From Flavobacteriaceae bacterium (GTDB lineage Bacteria > Bacteroidota > Bacteroidia > Flavobacteriales > Flavobacteriaceae), in contig NZOB01000086.1 in the NCBI GenBank assembly GCA_002693085.1, positions 1-7,326 on the forward strand: DNA of 7,326 nt. Direction: 5' to 3'. Shown in pieces: positions 1-6,728 of the stretch. The notes under the pieces are model-generated. The model worked only from the letters and a program-made list of their open reading frames with translations. It was not told the DNA's origin and ran no database searches. A program made the translations under genes and the position numbers. Each line of letters opens with the position of its first letter. Positions within the stretch are counted from its first letter, which is position 1.

Positions 1-91
1 AAGTATAATTTAAAATAGATTTTCCTATATTATCTTTTATATTGTTAGTAAAAGCATTGCTAGAAAAAATTAAATCTTTAGAGGATCAGTG

Positions 92-568
92 ATGGAATTG
101 TTTCATATTATAATTATTGGTGTTATTTCATGTTGTGCAATGGATTTATGGCAAAGGTTTTTGAAGTTTTCATTTGGGATCAATCCTTCAGATTGGGCCG
201 TTGTAGGTAGATGGTTTGTTCTATCAATTTCTAAGGGTAAAATTTACAATCCAGATATAGATAACGAACCAGTAATTAAAAAAGAATTATTAATTGGCTG
301 GCTAGTTCATTATAGTGTTGCCATACTTTATTCTTTTGTTTTTTTTATTTTAATCAAATACGAAAGCTTTATTGCATCCTTTTTTGATGGTATAAAATTC
401 GGTTTGTTGAGCGTTGTAATTCCCTGGTTTTTTTTCATGCCAATTCTTGGAAAAGGTTTTCTTGCTATCAAAACACCCTCTCCCTTATTAGCATGTTCTT
501 TAGCAATTTGGAGTCATACTGTTATAGGAATATCCATAGGTACTTTATTTAAACTTTTTGGGTACTAA
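92..568 (+). CDS. DUF2938-family small integral membrane protein
   Basis: A 158-residue hydrophobic protein resembling the DUF2938 family, whose function is unknown. Hydrophobic stretches at about residues 3-18, 68-88, 99-118 and 131-153 suggest four inner-membrane helices. Family-like motifs are MDLW (17-20) in the first helix, VGRW (38-41) in the following loop, a glycine/proline-rich MPILGKG (116-122), TPSP (128-131) and a Ser-His pair (141-142) in the last helix. An in-frame GTG at 89 directly precedes the ATG at 92. I chose the ATG because GAGGA at 81-85 lies 6 bases before it but only 3 bases before the GTG. It is first in the plus-strand run and ends 27 bases before the otnC-like gene. 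A perfect TATAAT at 4-9 could be the -10 of the run, but its -35 lies outside the window. A transport role for the pathway substrate is possible but nothing in the sequence shows it. Confidence 0.72.
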   Translation: MELFHIIIIGVISCCAMDLWQRFLKFSFGINPSDWAVVGRWFVLSISKGKIYNPDIDNEPVIKKELLIGWLVHYSVAILYSFVFFILIKYESFIASFFDGIKFGLLSVVIPWFFFMPILGKGFLAIKTPSPLLACSLAIWSHTVIGISIGTLFKLFGY

Positions 569-595
569 AAGTAATTATTAGGTTATGTTTAAATT

Positions 596-1243
596 ATGAC
601 TGAAAGTAAATTAAGAGAAAAAATGTGTATGTTTGCATCTTCTATGTTTGATAGAGGGCTTACTCATGGGTCTACAGGTAACATTTCAGTTAGATTAAAT
701 AATGACGACATTCTTGTTACTCCTTCAGGGTCATCTTTTGGTCGACTTGATCCCAATCAAATTGTAAAAGTAACTAAGGATGGCAAATTAATAGGTAATT
801 CAACCCCAACAAAAGAACTTCCATTACATCAAGCATTTTATGAAACAAGAGGAATGAAATCTGGAGCAGTTGTGCATCTTCATTCAACTCATTCTGTTGC
901 ACTTTCTATGTTGCCTGACGTTAATGAAGATAATATTTTACCTTCTTTTACTCCTTATTCGATTATGTTATTGGGCAAAGTCAAACTTTTACCTTTTTTT
1001 GTCCCAGGCGATCCAGCGATGGGCGAAGCTATAAAGGGTCTGGCTGGAAAAAGGTCTGCCGTACTTTTAGCAAATCATGGCCCTGTTGTATCAGGTAAAG
1101 ACCTAGAATCTTCTGTGAATGCTATTGAAGAATTAGAAGCGACTGCCAAATTAGCCCTTATTCTTAAAGACGTAAAACCAATTGAGTTGAATGAAAATCA
1201 AGTTCGTTCAGTCATAAATAAATTTAATATAGATTGGGATTAA
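596..1243 (+). CDS. otnC: OtnC-like class II aldolase (3-oxo-tetronate 4-phosphate decarboxylase)
   Basis: A 215-residue zinc-dependent cytosolic enzyme of the class II aldolase/adducin family, the usual full length. Visible motifs are GSTGNIS (25-31) and PSG (43-45) for phosphate binding, PTKELPLH (71-78) with E74 as the expected catalytic acid, HLH (94-96) giving two zinc-ligand histidines, and ANHGP (159-163) with H161 as the third. The PTKE-PLH, STHSVALSMLPD and LLANHGPVV blocks fit the OtnC branch better than fuculose- or ribulose-phosphate enzymes. In that branch a 3-oxo-tetronate 4-phosphate is decarboxylated to dihydroxyacetone phosphate. The hydroxypyruvate-isomerase-like gene starts 4 bases downstream, the partner expected for OtnC. 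The ribosome site is weak: AGG at 580-582, 13 bases before the ATG, so translation may depend on the upstream gene. No otnK kinase is in the window. The class II aldolase call is near certain; the exact substrate is inferred. Confidence 0.8.
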   Translation: MTESKLREKMCMFASSMFDRGLTHGSTGNISVRLNNDDILVTPSGSSFGRLDPNQIVKVTKDGKLIGNSTPTKELPLHQAFYETRGMKSGAVVHLHSTHSVALSMLPDVNEDNILPSFTPYSIMLLGKVKLLPFFVPGDPAMGEAIKGLAGKRSAVLLANHGPVVSGKDLESSVNAIEELEATAKLALILKDVKPIELNENQVRSVINKFNIDWD

Positions 1244-1247
1244 AAAA

Positions 1248-2015
1248 ATGTATAAATTTTCTGCTAATTTGGGTTTGTTATGGAGTGAATGTTCTCAAAT
1301 TGAAGCAATTTATAAGGCTAAAGATAATGGTTTTGATGCTGTAGAGTTTCAGTTTCCGTATCAATATGATGCAGGGGACGTAAAAAAAGCACTTGATGAA
1401 GTAAATCTTCCTGTAATGGGTATAAATACTATTAAAGGAAATACTGAAAAAGGGGATAATGGCTTATTAGCAGTGCCATCAAAAATAAAAGAAGCAAGAG
1501 AAGCAATAGTTCAAGCATTTGAGTATGCAAAAATTATAAAATCAAAAAATATCCATGCTATGGCTGGCGTTTCAGATTTATCGACTAGATCTCTAGTGAC
1601 ATTCATAGATAATTTAAAGTTTGCAAAAGAATTAATTAAAGATTCCAATATAGGTTTAGTAATTGAGCCTTTGAACTTGAAAGATAATCCAGGTTATTTT
1701 TTAACAAAGATTGAGCAGGCAAAAGAAATTTGTGAACTTGTTGGTTCTGATTCAGTTAAAATTATGTTTGATTTTTATCACATACAAATAAATCAAGGGA
1801 ACGTAATGGAAAGATTTAGAGAGCATTTACCTTACATTGGTCATGTTCAAATTGCATCAGTACAAGACCGCTCTGAACCAGATAAAGGTGAACTTGATTT
1901 TAATTATATAATTCCAGAAATATATAAAATTGGATACAAAAGCATAATTGGAGCAGAATATAAACCCAAGACAACTACTGAAGAAGGTTTGGGTTGGATG
2001 AAAAAATTTAATTAG
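1248..2015 (+). CDS. otnI: OtnI/Hyi-like TIM-barrel isomerase (2-oxo-tetronate isomerase type)
   Basis: A 255-residue protein of the xylose-isomerase-like TIM barrel superfamily, hydroxypyruvate isomerase branch, at normal length. The N-terminus FSANLGLLWSE (4-14) and VEFQFPY (32-38) are typical of Hyi/OtnI. Candidate metal and catalytic residues at the expected spacing are E140 (IEPLN), D175 and H178 (FDFYHIQ), Q201 (HVQIAS) and E237 (GAEYKP). The PDKGELDF block (211-218) is also typical. Hyi converts hydroxypyruvate and tartronate semialdehyde; OtnI interconverts 2-oxo and 3-oxo tetronates ahead of OtnK and OtnC. The adjacent otnC-like gene favours OtnI. Only four bases separate the otnC stop from this ATG and there is no clear Shine-Dalgarno sequence, which suggests translational coupling. 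No gcl or glxR, which usually accompany Hyi in glyoxylate metabolism, is nearby. Confidence 0.75.
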   Translation: MYKFSANLGLLWSECSQIEAIYKAKDNGFDAVEFQFPYQYDAGDVKKALDEVNLPVMGINTIKGNTEKGDNGLLAVPSKIKEAREAIVQAFEYAKIIKSKNIHAMAGVSDLSTRSLVTFIDNLKFAKELIKDSNIGLVIEPLNLKDNPGYFLTKIEQAKEICELVGSDSVKIMFDFYHIQINQGNVMERFREHLPYIGHVQIASVQDRSEPDKGELDFNYIIPEIYKIGYKSIIGAEYKPKTTTEEGLGWMKKFN

Positions 2016-2031
2016 TCAAAGGTTTTGCTAT

Positions 2032-2994
2032 ATGAAAATTGTTAGAAAATATGGTCCAAACAATTTAGAAAATTCATCTCTTTGTTTTGGAACAATGCAG
2101 TTTGGAGACGGTGCGAGTGAAAGAGACAGCCATGAAATGTATGAAGCGTGCAGAAACAATGGGATAAATTTCTTTGATACAGCATACGTATATACTGGTG
2201 GCAAATCTGAAGGAATTCTTGGCAAACTAATAAAAGAAGATAGAGAAAATATTATTTTAGTCACCAAAGCTGGTTCAGTTGGTGGTTCAAGTGGCAAGAA
2301 TATAAGGTCACAGCTAGAAGAAAGTTTGAAAAGGCTTGAACAAGATTATGTTGATATTTTTTTCTTACACCATTGGGATGAAGAAGTTCCTTTAGAAGAA
2401 ACATTTGCAACTTTACTAGAACTCAAAGAAGAAAAAAAATTTTTTCAATTAGGTGTTTCAAATTTTTCGGCGTGGCAAATAATGAAAGCCAAGTTAATAG
2501 CAGAAAGAAATGGTTTTCCAAATATTGATATACTTCAACCTATGTATAACCTTGTTAAAAGGCAGGCTGAAGTTGAAATATTGCCAATGGCAAAGTCTGA
2601 AAATATAGGAGTTATTAGCTATAGCCCCTTAGGAGGTGGACTTTTAACTGGAAAATATGATCTCGAAAATAATACATTAAATCAAAATAGCTCTGGTAGA
2701 TTACATGAAAATGCTAAGTATAAATTAAGATATAGTCAAAGCTGGATGTTTGAGGCAGCAAGTAAACTTCAAAAACTTGCTCGTAGTATTGATCAAGATC
2801 CGATTTCTCTAGCCGTGGCGTGGGTTTTATACAATGATACAATAACATCCCCAATAATAAGTGCTAAAAACTTAAGTCAACTAAAACCATCTCTTAAATC
2901 AATAGATATAAAACTAGATTTAGAAACGTACAAAATGATTTCTGATATCAGTCCAACTCCACCACCTGCAACTGATAGATTAGAGGAAGTTTAA
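2032..2994 (+). CDS. Aldo/keto reductase
   Basis: A complete 320-residue NAD(P)H-dependent cytosolic oxidoreductase of the aldo/keto reductase superfamily, an (alpha/beta)8 barrel. The catalytic tetrad is recognisable: D49 and Y54 in a DTAYVYTGGKSEG block (49-61), K79 in VTKAG, and H113 in DIFFLHHWD. The phosphate-binding region near YSPLGGGLLTGKY (197-209) and the late SPIISAKNLSQL segment (273-284) are typical of AKR proteins acting on sugars or small aldehydes. An AAAGG at 2018-2022, 9 bases before the ATG, supports the start. It lies 16 bases after the otnI-like stop and 23 bases before the MBL gene. In this setting it may oxidise or reduce a sugar, aldehyde or lactone feeding the OtnI/OtnC steps, but AKRs are broad in substrate and specificity cannot be read here. 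Confidence 0.87.
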   Translation: MKIVRKYGPNNLENSSLCFGTMQFGDGASERDSHEMYEACRNNGINFFDTAYVYTGGKSEGILGKLIKEDRENIILVTKAGSVGGSSGKNIRSQLEESLKRLEQDYVDIFFLHHWDEEVPLEETFATLLELKEEKKFFQLGVSNFSAWQIMKAKLIAERNGFPNIDILQPMYNLVKRQAEVEILPMAKSENIGVISYSPLGGGLLTGKYDLENNTLNQNSSGRLHENAKYKLRYSQSWMFEAASKLQKLARSIDQDPISLAVAWVLYNDTITSPIISAKNLSQLKPSLKSIDIKLDLETYKMISDISPTPPPATDRLEEV

Positions 2995-3017
2995 CATTAG
3001 TAGTTAGAGGTTTTATT

Positions 3018-3833
3018 ATGGAAACAGCTCTTGAAAAAAAATGGGAAGTATATGCGTTAAAATACGCAGAAAGATCAGATAGAACTAGAAAAGAAAGTTT
3101 TATTTTTGATGACCACTCTAATGAAGCACATACTATAGACTATTTTATATGGGTTTTAAAATCAGGGAAAAATGTAATTGTTGTTGATACGGGCTATGAT
3201 TACGATGAAGCTAAAAGAAGAAATAGGCCAATTCAAAGATCCCCATCGGAAGCACTAAAAGCAATAAATATTGATGCATCAGAAGTTACGGATGTAATAA
3301 TAACTCATCTTCACTATGATCATGCCGGAGGGCTAATGGAGTTTCCCAAAGCAAAATTTCATATGCAAGAAGTTGAAATGGCTTACGCCACTGGGCCTTG
3401 CATGTGTCATGACACTATTAAAATGCCTTTTACTGGAGATCATGTCTGTCAAATGGTAAAAAACTTGTATTCAGGAAGAGTTGTTTTTTATAATGGTGTA
3501 GGTAGTATTTCACCAGGAGTTACTGTTCATTTGATTGGCGGACATTCCAGAGGATTGCAGTCAGTGAGGGTTAAAACAGAAAATGGTTATATGTGTTTAG
3601 CATCAGATGCCACACATTTTTATGAAAATTTTCTTACCGGCAAACCTTTTCCAATTGTTGTAGATCTAGAAGATATGCTTAATGGTTTTAAATTGATTAA
3701 AAACTTAGCTTCTGACGTAAATCTAGTTATTCCAGGTCATGATCCTTTATTAAAGGATTTTTTCCCTAAAGAAGGTAGTTCAGGATTTGTATGGCGTTTA
3801 GATAAAGGACCTGTTAGTCCAATAAAAATTTAA
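3018..3833 (+). CDS. MBL-fold metallo-hydrolase, N-acyl-homoserine-lactonase-like
   Basis: A 271-residue metallo-beta-lactamase-fold hydrolase. The dinuclear zinc site is complete: HLHYDH (H97, H99, D101, H102) followed by AGG, H176 in GGHSRGLQS, D197 in ASDATHFYE, and H241 in the terminal PGHDP. Y202, shortly after D197, may correspond to the tyrosine important in AHL lactonases. Length and motif order match the lactonase group of the fold (AHL lactonases, 4-pyridoxolactonase), so hydrolysis of a lactone ring is the likely chemistry. There is no signal peptide, so it acts in the cytosol. TAGAGG at 3005-3010, 7 bases before the ATG, supports the start. It is the last gene of the plus run, and its final 20 bases overlap the end of the opposing SAF-domain gene. 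No luxI/luxR homologue is in the window, so a sugar lactone is at least as likely as a quorum signal. Lactonase function is inferred from family. Confidence 0.84.
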   Translation: METALEKKWEVYALKYAERSDRTRKESFIFDDHSNEAHTIDYFIWVLKSGKNVIVVDTGYDYDEAKRRNRPIQRSPSEALKAINIDASEVTDVIITHLHYDHAGGLMEFPKAKFHMQEVEMAYATGPCMCHDTIKMPFTGDHVCQMVKNLYSGRVVFYNGVGSISPGVTVHLIGGHSRGLQSVRVKTENGYMCLASDATHFYENFLTGKPFPIVVDLEDMLNGFKLIKNLASDVNLVIPGHDPLLKDFFPKEGSSGFVWRLDKGPVSPIKI

Positions 3834-5130
3834 AATCATTTTCCATAGATTTTCTATATGAAATTGCTGGATCATTTGATGAAAAATCTACGTCTGTCCA
3901 TTTCATTATTTCATTTTCTTTAACATCATTTTTAAGCTTTATACCATGGGCCAAACCTATTGGAAGAGCTCCTGTAGATAATGATGTTTTAGAGGGGACA
4001 AGTTTTCCCCAAACAGTCTCTCCACCTTCGCCGTCAAGTATTTCACCTTTTTTAATGTTTCTTTTAGTTGTAGCAACAACGTCTCCAGTAAATGTTTTTG
4101 TCTGTCCAGTAGCTTGATTTAACAAAGCAGCTGAAAATATAGATATATTAAGTTCCATGCCTATGAGATGAAATGGTTTGTACATTGCTGAAAATTGACC
4201 TGTATTATCTGTATTCATCCCATATTGCTTAAAACAAGAGGCTGCATAATCATTAGGCGCTTGCAGAACTGCAAAAACTCCCCATCTTAAATCCTTAAAT
4301 ACGGGACGACCATCTCTCTCTAGTGATGAGACAACTTCTACCTGTCCATTTTTTTCTAACAATCCTCCAAAATTTTTTGGTTTTAAAATTTCAGCAAGGT
4401 CATCCATTCCACAAGGAGGAAATAACAATCCATTTGTTGGAACCTCTAATTCACATGCATTTGCAATTGCTGCCATTTCTAGGGCAGATTTGGTGCCATC
4501 TAAAAATGAATTAAACATTTTAGGGTTCATTCCAGCTTTATGAGCATCTTCATGTGTTAATCCATAATAATCCCAAACTGTACTAGGTGTAGATTTATGA
4601 TAAATAGGTTGATATCTTGTCCCTTTTCCAGCACTAGTCACATGAAAGCCAGAAGCTCTTGCCCACTCAACTATTTCAGCAGTGAGTGCCGGTTGATCAC
4701 CATATGCCATAGAATATATAACGCCCGCAGATTTTGCTTCTTTAACTAAAGCGGCACCAGCTAAAACATCTGCTTCAACATTAACCATAACAATATGTTT
4801 TCCATGCTGAAAGGCTTGTCTTGCATGTTCAATCCCAGCAGCTGGGAACCCTGTTGACTCAACAACAACGTCTACTTCATCCAGTTTTATTGCTTCAACG
4901 CCTTGGTCAACAAACTTTGTTTTCTTAATTAAATCATCACTCCAACCTACATTTTTACATGCTTTAATAGCGTTTTCAGGCTTAAGATCAGCGATAACAG
5001 AGACTTCTAAACCACTTGTGCTTGGTACTTGGCTTAAAAACATAGAGCCAAATTTACCAGCACCAATTAGAGCTACTTTTACAGGATTTTTATCATCCAT
5101 TCTTTTTAATATAGCGTTTTGCAAAAACAT
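3814..5130 (-). CDS. SAF-domain NAD(P)-dependent oxidoreductase, homoserine-dehydrogenase-like
   Basis: A 438-residue two-domain protein. Residues 17-150 form a Rossmann domain with the dinucleotide-binding loop GAGKFG (23-28) and a VVVESTGFPAAG segment (88-99) like homoserine dehydrogenase. A middle region follows with AGKGTRYQP (167-175) and PPCGMDDL (238-245). The C-terminal part, about 349-417, looks like a SAF domain, with TTKRNIKKGEIL (354-365) and LPIGLAHGIKL (389-399). Such proteins are often mislabelled FlgA because of the SAF domain; no flagellar role is suggested here. They commonly lie among carbohydrate or acid-sugar genes and their substrate is generally unknown. I kept the ATG at 5130, preceded by a TAGGT 7 to 8 bases upstream; an alternative ATG at 5100 (residue 11) has only a weak AAGA. 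It lies 11 bases after the phosphatase gene and ends tail to tail with the MBL gene. It could supply the dehydrogenase step missing beside OtnI/OtnC, by inference only. Confidence 0.8.
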   Translation of the reverse strand: MFLQNAILKRMDDKNPVKVALIGAGKFGSMFLSQVPSTSGLEVSVIADLKPENAIKACKNVGWSDDLIKKTKFVDQGVEAIKLDEVDVVVESTGFPAAGIEHARQAFQHGKHIVMVNVEADVLAGAALVKEAKSAGVIYSMAYGDQPALTAEIVEWARASGFHVTSAGKGTRYQPIYHKSTPSTVWDYYGLTHEDAHKAGMNPKMFNSFLDGTKSALEMAAIANACELEVPTNGLLFPPCGMDDLAEILKPKNFGGLLEKNGQVEVVSSLERDGRPVFKDLRWGVFAVLQAPNDYAASCFKQYGMNTDNTGQFSAMYKPFHLIGMELNISIFSAALLNQATGQTKTFTGDVVATTKRNIKKGEILDGEGGETVWGKLVPSKTSLSTGALPIGLAHGIKLKNDVKENEIMKWTDVDFSSNDPAISYRKSMENDFKFLLD

Positions 5131-5141
5131 ACTTTTACCTA

Positions 5142-5888
5142 TTAATTAGAATAAAGTTTTTTTAATTTTTTAATATCATTTTCATTAAATCCAAGCTCGT
5201 TAAAAATGTACATTTGTAAAGTTTGGTATTTTTCTTTTATTTCATAAATAGCTGAATTTAAGTAAGATTTTTGTACTTTACCTAAGGCTTTTAGCATTAC
5301 ATTTGTGATCTTAAGATCGTCATTTTTTGAAGAAGTTGTCTGTTCGGCTGTAGCTGCTATTGAGGACAACAATTGATTGGAAAGTAAATAGTTTTCATAA
5401 ATCAATTCGATAGAGCTATTTAATAAACTTTGAATAATATAACTAGCTATACCAGTTCTATCTTTCCCTGCTGAACAATGAAAAATTATAGGATTTGAAT
5501 TTGAATTAAGTAGTATGTTGATAAATTCTTTCCAGACATGTTTATGATTATTCAAATATAATTTATAGCTTTCTTCCATTATCTTTTCATATGTTAACCT
5601 ATTATCACCTTGAATATTTTTTTCAGCAACCATTCTATTAAGGGTGTTAGCAGAAATAGGAAGGCTTACATATTTTTTAAATAAACTCTCTGATAAATTA
5701 TCTGGAGCTTTTTTAATTTCTTTGGGATCTCTAAAATCAATTATAGCATATGGCTTTATGTTTTCTAATTTAACAATATCCTCACTATTTAAAGTGCTTA
5801 ATTTAGCACATCTAAACAATAAATTTTTTTTCATTTTAGGACCTATTGCAACATCCCTAAAATTTGATACAGAACTAATAGATAACAA
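5142..5888 (-). CDS. Tyrosine-phosphatase-like protein (Y_phosphatase3 type)
   Basis: A 248-residue cysteine-based phosphatase. The P-loop HCSAGKDRTG (137-146) contains nucleophile C138 and phosphate-binding R144 and is the signature of the bacterial MptpB-like tyrosine/serine phosphatase family. NFRDVA (9-14), LLFRCAKLS (23-31) and IDFRDPKE (50-57) match the conserved N-terminal blocks of that family. The start is a TTG: the NFRD motif must be included, no ATG precedes it, and AAGGA lies 10 bases upstream. The first ATG, at residue 19, would cut the conserved block. The gene sits 32 bases after the PhyH stop and 11 bases before the SAF-oxidoreductase start, so it is probably cotranscribed. 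It is visibly more AT-rich than both neighbours. There is no signal peptide or membrane segment. Substrates in this family include phosphotyrosine, phosphoserine and phosphoinositides; the target here is unknown. Confidence 0.82.
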   Translation of the reverse strand: MLSISSVSNFRDVAIGPKMKKNLLFRCAKLSTLNSEDIVKLENIKPYAIIDFRDPKEIKKAPDNLSESLFKKYVSLPISANTLNRMVAEKNIQGDNRLTYEKIMEESYKLYLNNHKHVWKEFINILLNSNSNPIIFHCSAGKDRTGIASYIIQSLLNSSIELIYENYLLSNQLLSSIAATAEQTTSSKNDDLKITNVMLKALGKVQKSYLNSAIYEIKEKYQTLQMYIFNELGFNENDIKKLKKLYSN

Positions 5889-5898
5889 TTTATGTTTG

Positions 5899-5903
5899 TC
5901 CTT
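5899..5903 (-). promoter_or_regulatory. Ribosome binding site for the TTG-started phosphatase gene
   Basis: On the minus strand AAGGA is followed by 10 bases and then TTG at 5888. The site lies in the 32-base gap after the PhyH stop codon. It is the main support for choosing TTG rather than the downstream ATG at residue 19. Confidence 0.6.
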
Positions 5904-5920
5904 GTTTGAAGAAATATTTG

Positions 5921-6721
5921 TTATTCTGCGGCGGTAACTCTTTGATTAACTAATTCATTCAAACAATTATCATTAAGTTTAGAAATTGGTGTGAAATCTC
6001 TATGTGCAATCCATTCCTCTCTCTTAAACTCGCGGATATGATTATCGACATGACATAAAGAGAGGTAAACAATGGTTCTACCAAATGGAGAAATATTTGG
6101 TGGACTTGCGTGAACAAGCAATGAAGAAAACATTAACATGCTTCCTGCTGGACCAGTTGGAGCTACACAGCCTCCTCTTTTAGCTAATTCTAATACTTTA
6201 TCGTTATCTAAAGTCCAAAGAGGATAACTGGTTGTTTTTAAGTCATGCCCTGCATCAATAACCCCAACCTTGTGACTGCCTGGAATAAATAATAATGGAC
6301 CATTTGCAGCAGTTACATCATCTAAAAAGACAGCTATATTCATTGCTCTTGGTTCAGGCATTCCGTCATCTCTTTTCCAGGTGCCATAATCTTGATGCCA
6401 CTGCCAAACAGCTCCATCAAAAGCAGCTTTGGCATTTAACTTAAACTGGTGCATATAAATATCCCCATCTAACACTTGTGAGACTGGCTCAATTAATCTA
6501 GGATGAGCTCCTAATCTACCAAAGGCTTCATTATATTTGTGAGCAGCAAATGCTGTTCTAGCGACACCAGAACTCTCTTTCCAAACTTCTTTTCTATCTT
6601 CTAAATAAACTTTGTCTGCTTCGTCTTTTAACAATGAAGCTTCGTCAGCGCTGAACATTTCAGGAAAAAATAAATAACCTTCTTCATCAAATGTTTTTAA
6701 TTGGGCATCATTTAAATACAT
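5921..6721 (-). CDS. Phytanoyl-CoA dioxygenase (PhyH) family Fe(II)/2-oxoglutarate oxygenase
   Basis: A 266-residue non-haem iron, 2-oxoglutarate-dependent oxygenase. The facial triad is visible as H109 and D111 in WQWHQDYGTW (106-115) and H204 in LLVHASPPN; R215 in GRTIVYLSL probably binds the 2-oxoglutarate carboxylate. The run from WHQD through TWKRDDGMPEPRA (114-126) to NGPLLFIPGSH (140-150) resembles the ectoine hydroxylase EctD signature, though with Q where EctD usually has S, and the protein is somewhat short for EctD. It probably hydroxylates a small soluble molecule, using 2-oxoglutarate and oxygen. I prefer the ATG at 6721 over the in-frame GTG at 6739: GGAG lies 7 bases before the ATG, conserved family sequence starts just after it, and the predicted transcription start lies only a few bases before the GTG. 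It is first in the minus-strand run. No ectABC genes are in view, so the substrate remains open. Confidence 0.86.
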   Translation of the reverse strand: MYLNDAQLKTFDEEGYLFFPEMFSADEASLLKDEADKVYLEDRKEVWKESSGVARTAFAAHKYNEAFGRLGAHPRLIEPVSQVLDGDIYMHQFKLNAKAAFDGAVWQWHQDYGTWKRDDGMPEPRAMNIAVFLDDVTAANGPLLFIPGSHKVGVIDAGHDLKTTSYPLWTLDNDKVLELAKRGGCVAPTGPAGSMLMFSSLLVHASPPNISPFGRTIVYLSLCHVDNHIREFKREEWIAHRDFTPISKLNDNCLNELVNQRVTAAE

Positions 6722-6728
6722 ATCTAAT

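Noticed and set aside
1..85. A minus-strand frame open from 85 to the left edge, reading SSKDLIFSSNAFTNN and onward, vaguely like the N-terminus of a TIM-barrel epimerase.
   Set aside because: There is no ATG, GTG or TTG in the frame before the edge and only 28 codons are visible. An open frame this short is easily chance.
585..599. A five-codon ATG...TGA mini-frame whose stop overlaps the otnC ATG, resembling a leader peptide.
   Set aside because: The AGG before it is only 2 bases away, too close to be a ribosome site, and the frame is too short to separate from chance in AT-rich sequence.
2028..2297. 89-codon minus-strand open frame.
   Set aside because: It lies wholly opposite the well-supported aldo/keto reductase gene and matches no family I recognise.
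3844..3856. Small inverted repeat ATAGA-TTT-TCTAT near the convergent junction, considered as a terminator.
   Set aside because: The stem is five AT-rich pairs inside the SAF-domain coding sequence, with no following T-run on either strand sufficient for an intrinsic terminator.
4323..4514. 63-codon plus-strand open frame.
   Set aside because: It is antisense to the SAF-domain oxidoreductase coding region, with no domain and no ribosome site of note.
3814..5130. Calling the SAF-domain protein a flagellar FlgA protein or a true homoserine dehydrogenase.
   Set aside because: FlgA similarity is limited to the SAF domain, and no threonine-pathway or flagellar genes are nearby. The domain order fits the separate SAF-containing oxidoreductase family.
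5644..5937. 97-codon plus-strand open frame.
   Set aside because: It is opposite the conserved N-terminal half of the phosphatase and the end of PhyH. The opposite strand carries the family motifs.
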